Below are positions 58,057-64,000 of a stretch of DNA of 64,000 nucleotides, in pieces (within the stretch, counting starts at the first letter, position 1; each line of letters begins with the position of its first letter). The notes below the pieces were generated by a model. That model was not told where the DNA came from and did no database searches. It worked only from the letters and a program-made list of their open reading frames with translations. The translations under genes and the position numbers were made by a program. This stretch comes from Roseiarcus sp963805295 (GTDB taxonomy: Bacteria; Pseudomonadota; Alphaproteobacteria; Rhizobiales; Beijerinckiaceae): the NCBI GenBank assembly GCA_963805295.1, contig CAWDTW010000025.1, forward strand, positions 36,283-100,282, in the 5' to 3' direction.

Positions 58057-58665
58057 TCAGCGCTCTCTGACAAAGATGGTTTCCTGTTCGGTCACGATGA
58101 CGTCCAGGTTCTGGTCATGCGCCTCATAGGGCACGGCGGCGACTTCGCAAACCCCATAGGCGACGCCGACCGCATGAATTCTCTTGATCTCCCGGAGCCG
58201 CGCAAGGGTGCGATCGTAGTAGCCGGCCCCGTAACCGATGCGACGGCCGCACCGGTCGAAGCAGGCGAGCGGAAGGAACAACAGATCGGGCTCGACGGCG
58301 GGGGCCAAGTCGCACGGCTCCGGAATTCCCATCCCGCCCAGAAGCGTCGGCTCCCCCGGCCTCCACAGACGGAAGGTCAGATGCGTCCCCCGGCCGACGA
58401 CCACCGGCAGGGAGGTCGGATATCCCTCCTCCGTCAACGCGCCGAGAAGCGCGAGCATGTCGGGCTCTTCGCGGATCGGATGGAAAGCCGAGACGACTCC
58501 GGGCCTCCACAGTCGCGCCAAACGCAACCCTTCCTGGGTGAGCCGCTCGGTTAACCGGGCGCGCACCTCCGGCGCGAGCGCCTTCCGCCGCGCCAAAGCG
58601 TTTTGCCGGAGAACCGCTTTCGGATCGGCGTCGGTCGAGATCAAGGCGCTGCGCCAATCCGTCAT
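58057..58665 (-). CDS. fau: 5-formyltetrahydrofolate cyclo-ligase
   Basis: ATP-dependent enzyme that returns 5-formyl-THF to 5,10-methenyl-THF. The 202-residue protein includes GEPTLLGGMGIPEP and the C-terminal GYGAGYYDRTLARL motif of the family. It starts 7 bp downstream of the 6S RNA, an arrangement conserved from E. coli (ssrS-ygfA) to alphaproteobacteria, where the RNA and the enzyme can share a transcript. Confidence 0.94.
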   Translation of the reverse strand: MTDWRSALISTDADPKAVLRQNALARRKALAPEVRARLTERLTQEGLRLARLWRPGVVSAFHPIREEPDMLALLGALTEEGYPTSLPVVVGRGTHLTFRLWRPGEPTLLGGMGIPEPCDLAPAVEPDLLFLPLACFDRCGRRIGYGAGYYDRTLARLREIKRIHAVGVAYGVCEVAAVPYEAHDQNLDVIVTEQETIFVRER

Positions 58666-58671
58666 CAGTCG

Positions 58672-58833
58672 AGCGCGGAGCCGAGACGGCCGTTGGACGG
58701 TGATCCCGGGCGCCTACGTAAGTAGGTGGGCGCCGTGTGCCAAAGCCCACGGGCGAGGGCAGGGACAGCTCCCATAGGGATCGTACGGCCCCGAGGAATG
58801 TTGTCCTGACGCACCGCCCAGCTCCGCAAGAGG
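58672..58833 (-). ncRNA. ssrS: 6S RNA
   Basis: Located directly upstream of fau. The predicted ends pair: GCGGAGC near 58823-58829 with GCTCCGC near 58675-58681. Between them are GACAACATTCCTCGGGGCC, CCTATGGGAGCTGTC and GCCCGTGGGCTTTGG, GC-rich arms around a central open region, as in alphaproteobacterial 6S RNA. 6S RNA imitates an open promoter and sequesters sigma-70 RNA polymerase in stationary phase. Ends are approximate; there is no coding potential here. Confidence 0.82.
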
Positions 58834-58870
58834 TCAATGTAGGCGGTCGGCGGGCAAATGGCTAGAGCCG

Positions 58871-59528
58871 TCAAAGGCTGCGCCACGCCACCCCCAGCGT
58901 GGCGTAGCCGCGCCGCCAGCCCTCCGTCGACGAGGCAAAGCCGCGCGCCGCCGAGAGGGCGGCTAGCGTCTCGCCGAGATCGTCGCGGGGCGTCACGCCG
59001 AAGGCGGCGAGCCATCCGCGCAACGCTGTCTTGAACGGCCCGGGCAGGCGCGCGCAATCGCCGAAATCGACAAGGTGCAGAGAGCCTCCCGACGCGACCA
59101 CGTCGAGCGCCCGAGCGAGCGCCTCGCGCCAGGGCGGGATCATCGACAACGCATAGGAGATCATCACCCGCTCGAACCGCGCCCGGCCGAACAGGGCCTC
59201 AGGGTCGAAGGCGGTCGCGTCGGCCTGAGCGATCGCGATTCGCGACGAAAGTCCCGCGCGCGCGATCGAGGCGGCGGCGGTGTCGAGCATTTCGCGCGAC
59301 ACGTCGAGGCCGTAAATCCGCGTCTCGGGGTAAGCATCGGCCGCCTTGATCGAGATTCCGCCCGGTGCCGCAACCGATCTCGAGCACGCCGTCGCCGGGC
59401 CGAGGCTCAAGGCGGGCGATCGCCTCGTCGCGGCCGATGAGGTAGTATTTGCGGCTCAGATCATAGATATGGCGCTGACGCCGGTAAATCTTGTCCATCA
59501 GCAGGGCGGCGTCGCTCATCTCATGCAT
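58871..59528 (-). CDS. btaB: BtaB-like N-methyltransferase (betaine lipid), one-base frameshift
   Basis: The start (ATG at 59528 or 59519) gives MDKIYRRQRHIYDLSRKYYL and the SAM motif VLEIGCGTGRNL. A one-base insertion near 59353 then shifts the frame; the rest continues IKAADAYPETRIYGLDVSRE, ERVMISYALSMIPPW and ends in VAWRSL. Removing one base makes 218 codons. BtaB methylates the amino group of diacylglyceryl-homoserine to give DGTS. It overlaps the btaA stop, so the two are co-translated. Whether the shift is real needs the reads. Confidence 0.8.
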
Positions 59529-60769
59529 CCTTCAGCACATAGAGGTGGAAGGCGCCGTAGATCGAGGAGCGGTCCTGCCGGCCGAGTTCTCGGCTCCGCT
59601 CTTCTTCGTAGGTCCACCGGTCGAGCAGATCGTCGGGCGCCCGGCCCGGCAGCAGGCGCTCGTCGGCGGCGGTGCGGAAGATGACCCGCGCGCCCGGCTT
59701 GGCGGTGCGGGTGATTTGAGTCCAAAGCGCCGTGAGGTCGGCGTCGATCATCCAGTCCTGGGCGTCGAGGAGCACATAGCGGTCGAATCTCGCCGCGGGG
59801 GAATCGCGCAAGATGTCGGTGAATGAGCGCTGCACGTAGCGTACGCGGCACGCGCGGCTGCGGACAGTTTCGAAATTCTCTTCCTGCAGATAGGGCGGCA
59901 GGGACGGGTTCGGCCCCGGCGCATAGCGGCGGCCGAACGCCTGCCAGGCGAAATAGTTGTCGGCGACGGCGAAATCGCAGGCGAGCCGCTCGACCCGCTG
60001 GCTCAGCACCTCGCCGATGCCCTTGGGCGATTGGGCGGCGAGCGCCTTGTACTGCACGGGCGGGATGCCAAGACCATAGAGCGAGGCCGGCTGATTCATC
60101 ATCCAGCGGATGAGCGGCTTATCGAAGATCGGCGCGAGCCGCTTCTGGTACAGCGTCCGCTGCTCCGCGAGCGTTCTGGCCTCGAGGATGACCGACGGGT
60201 CCAGTCCGTGTAGTCGGGCGAGCGTGTGGCCAGCCCCGAGGAAATGGCCGAGCAGGCCATGGCGGTAGAGATTGCGGGCGAAGATGCTGATGCGCCGGCG
60301 GCCGAACGCCCGGCGCTTATCCCAATAGGCGCGCGTGGGGGGGTCGAGCTTGTCGCGCAATCGCTGGTCGTAGACGCTGACGTTGGCGCGGGTGTCGGCG
60401 CGGCCGAAGAAGCGGAAGAACGCGTCGTAGTCGGGCAGGTAGTGCAGCGCGCAGATCTTGAGCTTGCCGAGCGCGATATGCGCGCCGTTGAGGTCGACCG
60501 CGATCACGCCCGCCGGATCGGCGGTGAGATAGGAAAGCACGTTGCATCCGCCCGAGGCGATGGCGATGACCTCGTGTCCTGGCCCGATCTCGAGCGCCTT
60601 CATGTCGACGACTCGGATCTTCCCAGATCTGGGGATAGACAAGCTTCGAGAACGCGAAAGTGAACATGCGCTCAAGCACACCCGACCTGGACAGGGGCTT
60701 GGCGCGATGGACGGCCGCCTTGAGGCCAGCGCCGGTCGCCTTTCGGACTGTCTTCGTGGACCGTCGCAA
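59521..60769 (-). CDS. btaA: BtaA-like 3-amino-3-carboxypropyl transferase, one-base frameshift
   Basis: The TTG at 60769 opens an N-terminal part including SRSGVLERMFTFAFSKLVYP and QIWEDP. A one-base insertion near 60625 moves to the frame VDMKALEIGPGHEVIAIASG (DUF3419 SAM site), then NQPASLYGLGIPPVQY and LLDAQDWMIDADLTALW, ending LYVLKDA at 59521. With the base removed there are 415 codons. BtaA transfers the aminocarboxypropyl group of SAM to diacylglycerol, the first step to DGTS. A PHO box lies 50 bp upstream. The N-terminal ATG at 60667 is too late for the family. Confidence 0.8.
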
Positions 60770-60818
60770 CTTCTCCTCCGTCCTTCAGATTCGGATCGGA
60801 GCGCGCTAGACGAGTCGC

Positions 60819-60836
60819 GTGACGGAGACGTGACGG
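60819..60836 (-). promoter_or_regulatory. PHO box upstream of btaA
   Basis: On the minus strand CCGTCAC-GTCT-CCGTCAC forms two direct 7-mers with an 11-bp period, the layout of PhoB sites (consensus near CTGTCAT-N4-CTGTCAT). It lies 50 bp before the btaA start. In rhizobia btaAB is induced by phosphate limitation through PhoB, which replaces phospholipids by DGTS. The sequence match is seen; binding is inferred. Confidence 0.7.
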
Positions 60837-61216
60837 CACGAATAACGACAACGTTGGAGCAAAGCAACCACCCGCCCATCCGGATCGCGGTCCGGCGAAA
60901 AAAGAGCGGATCGGCTGGGAGGGGGCCCGCCGATCCGCTAGCCGACGTAAGATGCCTTCGGTCCGACCTGGCGCTCGGGGGCTGGGGGGCAAGAAAACCG
61001 AGCAAACCGCGAACCGATCCCACGCGGCACACAGATAACATGCTGGGAGCTTGCGGCGCGCGCTTGGCCACATCCGGGCTAAACTAAGGCAATGTGCAAA
61101 ACAATTATGAACGTCGCGGCAAAGCTCGCGTCTGTCGGGACAATGCGAGGAATCATTTGTTTTCCAACCGGTAAAGCGCAAGGCCGACGGTCGCGGCCAC
61201 TCGCAACCCCGGGACG
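60837..61216. other. intergenic region between btaA and the D,D-carboxypeptidase gene
   Basis: 380 bp with no supported gene on either strand. The part near 61085-61175 is AT-richer than its surroundings. No clear tRNA, hairpin-plus-T-tract terminator or repeat is seen. It must contain the rest of the btaA promoter and the 3' end of the dac transcript. Confidence 0.4.
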
Positions 61217-62614
61217 TCAGTCGCTCGAGGCGGCCTTCGGTTCCGTCTTGATCGTCTTGGCTTTCGCAGCCTTCGCGTTCTTGCCGGTCTTGACGCCGGC
61301 GGGCAGGCCGTCGGTCAGCTTCCGAGGCTCCCTGCTCGCGACGACATGTTTCGCTGGCTTGGGATGATGTTTAGCGAGGGGCGGCGTGCGAACCGCGCGC
61401 TTGAGAACCGTCGGCGCGTTCGGCTCGTTGTTGGCCGCCGCCGGATTGTCGATCACGCCCGTCTTCTCTTCCGAATAGGCCTTGGCGTCGGTGGGCAGCG
61501 CGGTGGGCGCGGCGGGGGTGGGTCGGGCGGCGAGGACCGGGCCCGTCCAACCCGGAACGGGACCGATGAACACTCGAACGGGTTCGAATTGCGGAGGCGC
61601 GTCGGAGATCTTGGTGTGGTAAGGCGCGCCGCTCGCGGCGACCGCGGCGACGACTGCGCCTCGGCCCCTCGGCGACGTCAGCTCGAGCTCGGCCATGTTC
61701 TGCTCTTCCGCCGCGGCGACGGCGGCGGCGGCGCTGCGGTGCAGACAGACGTTAGACCGTGTGTCGGGGGGGCCGCCGCCGGTTGACGGCAGCGAATCGA
61801 GCGTGCCGGACTCGGCCCCCGTGGCGAAACCGCGGTCGAAGAGGTCGGCGGCCTCCTGATTGCGCAGCTTCGCCGAGGCCGCCCCGAGCACCACCGTGAT
61901 CAGACGCCGCCCGTTATGGTTGGCGCTCGCCACCACGTTCCACCCGGCCGGGCAGGTGAAGCCTGTCTTCATGCCGTCCGCGCCGGGATAGCGGCCGAGA
62001 AGGCCGTTGTGATTTCGTATGATCTGGCCGCCGAGCTGCAGCGCGCCGATGTCGAAGAGGTCGGCGTGATCGGGGAATTCACGCAAGAGGGCGCGGGCGA
62101 TGATCGCCATGTCGCGCGCCGAGGACACATGATTCGGGTCGTGCAGTCCGTTCGGATTGACGAAGTGCAACTCGTGCAGGCCGAGTCGCTGTCCGGCCGC
62201 ATTCATGTCGTCGGCGAAGGCCTCGACCGAACCGGACACGCCTTCGGCGACCATCACCGCCACGTCGTTGGGGGATTTCACCATCAGCATCTTCAGCGCG
62301 TTGTCGAGCGTCACCTCGGTGCCGGGGCGGAAGCCCATCTTCGAGGGTTGCATGCGCGCCGCGCGGGCCGACATCACGAGAGGCGTGTCCATCGTCAGCT
62401 TGCCCGCCCGCACCGCGTCGAGAGCGACATAGACGGTCATCAGCTTGGTAAGCGAGGCGGGATACCAGACGGTGGTCGCTTCGTTGTCGATCAGCACTTG
62501 CCCGCTGTCGGCGTCGACCACGAGAAAAGGCGTGGCCCGAGCGGCGGCCGCGAGCGCGAGAAAGGCCGCGAGACCGAACGCGGCGCGCCGCCCGACTGAC
62601 CAAACGCCAAAAGG
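61217..62614 (-). CDS. D-alanyl-D-alanine carboxypeptidase (low-mass penicillin-binding protein)
   Basis: A 465-residue exported serine peptidase. The signal peptide covers about the first 30 residues (RRAAFGLAAFLALAAAARA). Catalytic motifs are YPASLTKLM (SxxK), MVKSPNDVAVM (SxN) and DGMKTGFTCPAG (KTG). The C-terminal 180 residues are low-complexity, rich in Ala, Pro and Lys, ending KAAKAKTIKTEPKAASSD, and may bind the envelope. It trims the terminal D-Ala of peptidoglycan stem peptides. The ATG at 62614 gives the best signal. Confidence 0.93.
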   Translation of the reverse strand, partial: PFGVWSVGRRAAFGLAAFLALAAAARATPFLVVDADSGQVLIDNEATTVWYPASLTKLMTVYVALDAVRAGKLTMDTPLVMSARAARMQPSKMGFRPGTEVTLDNALKMLMVKSPNDVAVMVAEGVSGSVEAFADDMNAAGQRLGLHELHFVNPNGLHDPNHVSSARDMAIIARALLREFPDHADLFDIGALQLGGQIIRNHNGLLGRYPGADGMKTGFTCPAGWNVVASANHNGRRLITVVLGAASAKLRNQEAADLFDRGFATGAESGTLDSLPSTGGGPPDTRSNVCLHRSAAAAVAAAEEQNMAELELTSPRGRGAVVAAVAASGAPYHTKISDAPPQFEPVRVFIGPVPGWTGPVLAARPTPAAPTALPTDAKAYSEEKTGVIDNPAAANNEPNAPTVLKRAVRTPPLAKHHPKPAKHVVASREPRKLTDGLPAGVKTGKNAKAAKAKTIKTEPKAASSD

Positions 62615-62919
62615 CATGTTGTCGCTCCTTCGACTTGTCGCTCCTTCGACGCCTCGACTATACAGCACTCCTAAAGGAGAACGACCGCAAGCTCAAGTTG
62701 TGGGTCGTTTTTGGGGCGCGTCGGAATTTGTTGCTCTCGGGTCCGACCGCGGCGCTTTGACCCAGCGCAAGACATCCTGGCGCCGCCGCTTATAGAAGTA
62801 TTTCTAAGCTGGAGCCGGGAACGAACCACGGAAACCGAACCGCGCGGAACTGGGCAACCGAGCATCGTCCGGGTGGCGGGGCTGCCGGCCAAGGCCCCGG
62901 CAGCCAAAGCCGATCGAGA
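62615..62919. other. intergenic region with a hairpin
   Basis: 305 bp between two divergent genes. AACGACC and GGTCGTT pair near 62681-62712 with a 16-nt loop and a T run on the plus strand. No plus-strand gene ends here, so a terminator role is unclear. The rest holds the promoter of the carboxypeptidase gene. I see no small gene. Confidence 0.35.
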
Positions 62920-63955
62920 GGCGCACGTGGCCGCGGCGCATCACCAGCGCAACCGCGACGATCGTTGTCTTAGGGCTCGCCTTCGGCGGTGGACGCATGC
63001 TGCTCCAACCGCCGAGGGTGATGGTCGCTCATCCTTCGCCCGGGCCCGCCATCGAGGCGGGCGGTGCGACCGGCGTGATCGAGGCGATCGACTAAGCCCG
63101 ATTCGGGGCGACGGTCCTGGCTCGCGTGGCCGAGCTTCCTGTCGAGGAAGGCGACGAAGCGCGCAAGGGCGCTGTGGTCGCGCGGCTCGACGACAGCCAG
63201 CCGCGCGCGGCTTCGGGACGCGAAGGCGCGCCTGACCATGGCGGAGGCGGAAATCGCCCGCGATCAGACCTTGATGAACCGCGGCGTCCTGGCCGTGCAG
63301 ACCCTGGAGCGCGCGCAACAGGAGCGCGACCAAGCGGCGGCCGCGGTCGATCTCTTCGCGCGGCAGCTCGAAGACTATACCGTCCGTTCGCCGCTCGCCG
63401 GAACGGTGATGAGGCGCAACGTCGAGTTCGGGGAGACGGTCGCCGCGAATGCGGTGATGGTCGAGATTTCCTCGACCGCGCGCAAACGCCTCGCCGTCGA
63501 CGTGGACGCACGCGATATCGGGGGCGTTAAACTCGGCGCCGCGCTGGCGGCCCATGCCGACGGTTTTCCGGACGAGGCGATCGAGGCCACGGTGAGCAAC
63601 ATCCGCCGGCGAGGCGACGCCAGTTCGCAAGCTTTCCGAGTGGAGGCGGACCTGCCCGGGGATACGAAACTGACGATCGGCATGACGGTCGATGTCGATA
63701 TCGTCATCAACCAAAGGGCGGACGCCCTGCTCGTGCCGGCGGGCGCTGTCGCCCACGGACCCTAGCAGGGCGGCCGGCCCGGCGCGCCTTACGTTTTCGT
63801 GGTCGAGGACGGGCGCGCCAGGCGCGTCGACGTCAAGACCGGCGGGGTCGGGACGGCCGAGGTCGAGATCGTCGCAGGACTGAAGGATGCGACTGCGTCG
63901 TTGTCGACCCATCCGACCGTCTGAAGGACGGCGAAGCCGTGCGCGTTTCGCCATG
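62920..63955 (+). pseudogene. decayed membrane-fusion protein of an ABC-type exporter
   Basis: The N-terminal membrane segment reads TIVVLGLAFGGGRM near 62970, then GVIEAID is followed by a TAA at 63094, ARFGATVLARVAELPVEEGD resumes, and a shift near 63210 leads to LTMAEAEIARDQTLMNRGVL, YTVRSPLAGTVMRRNVEFGE and IGMTVDVDIVINQRADALLV. A TAG at 63763 interrupts PAGAVAHGP from YVFVVEDGRARRVDV, and another shift near 63885 precedes VVVDPSDRLKDGEAVRV. At least two stops and two shifts are present, so the HlyD/MacA-type adaptor is not functional as written. Confidence 0.8.
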
Positions 63956-64000
63956 ACGCCGCTGCCGCTCTCCATCGCCTTCGCCAATCTCCGGGCGCGC
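63953..64000 (+). CDS. ABC transporter permease, first 16 codons
   Basis: The ATG at 63953 opens MTPLPLSIAFANLRAR, which resembles the start of FtsX/MacB-type permeases encoded after a membrane-fusion protein. It overlaps the end of the adaptor pseudogene. The window ends here, so integrity cannot be judged. Confidence 0.5.
   Translation, partial: MTPLPLSIAFANLRAR

Noticed and set aside
62681..62712. Hairpin plus T run that resembles an intrinsic terminator on the plus strand
   Set aside because: No plus-strand gene ends upstream of it, and on the minus strand it would lie in the leader of the carboxypeptidase gene.

Overview
The window is chromosomal DNA of a GC-rich alphaproteobacterium, most likely Hyphomicrobiales (Rhizobiales). 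The evidence is a DivL-type pseudokinase next to a TsaE-AmgK fusion and MurU, the fabA-fabB-fabI block, a serC leader RNA of the alphaproteobacterial type, 6S RNA in front of fau, a dut-coaBC-ubiB-ubiE cluster, and a PHO-box-driven btaAB pair for betaine lipids. The genus cannot be fixed from sequence alone; Beijerinckiaceae or Methylocystaceae relatives are plausible.

Layout. 1-8.3 kb, minus strand: murU (partial), tsaE-amgK, divL, trpS, a GcvR-like ACT protein and hslU-hslV. 8.4-10 kb: a small redox/sulfur-type island (DUF2892, AhpD-like, rhodanese, DUF302). 10-13.7 kb: purine/allantoin catabolism (guanine deaminase, fused allantoinase/OHCU decarboxylase) and a divergent crotonase gene. 13.7-16 kb: TSUP permease, rpsT, a repeat-rich non-coding stretch with a dead DUF3297 gene, and a VOC protein. 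16-21.7 kb: ubiE, ubiB (frameshifted), coaBC, dut, an Rrf2 regulator and cysK, all on the minus strand. 21.8-23.3 kb: decayed IS630 copies, one carrying a 139-bp MITE. 23.4-28.7 kb: DUF459 SGNH protein, lytic transglycosylase, fabI, fabB, fabA. 28.8-36.7 kb: an insertion-sequence pile-up of ISAs1, IS66, four IS630 copies and IS1595, several nested and with readable target duplications. 36.7-42.8 kb: marR/response regulator/histidine kinase, a divergent class IV aminotransferase, and uvrD. 42.8-46.6 kb: a group II intron 3' remnant, a degenerate 20-bp repeat array, the serC leader, serC, serA and a Trm112-like gene. 46.6-56.6 kb: a GNAT pseudogene, thioesterase, prmC, secA, mutM, recQ, epmA and divergent efp. 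56.6-61 kb: gph, a YmdB-like phosphodiesterase, fau with 6S RNA, btaB and btaA. 61-64 kb: a D,D-carboxypeptidase, a decayed membrane-fusion protein and the start of an ABC permease.

Most of the window is ordinary housekeeping sequence. Several otherwise conserved genes (ubiB, btaA, btaB, the DUF302 gene) each differ from an intact frame by exactly one base, so either assembly indels or recent decay must be settled before they are called dead. No wholly new biological system is clearly supported. The strongest leads are the chain of IS630 elements joined at shared CTAG sites, the MITE with its target duplication, the domain V remnant, the repeat array before serC, the Rrf2/cysK palindrome, the PHO box of btaAB, and the absence of dnaA after rpsT.
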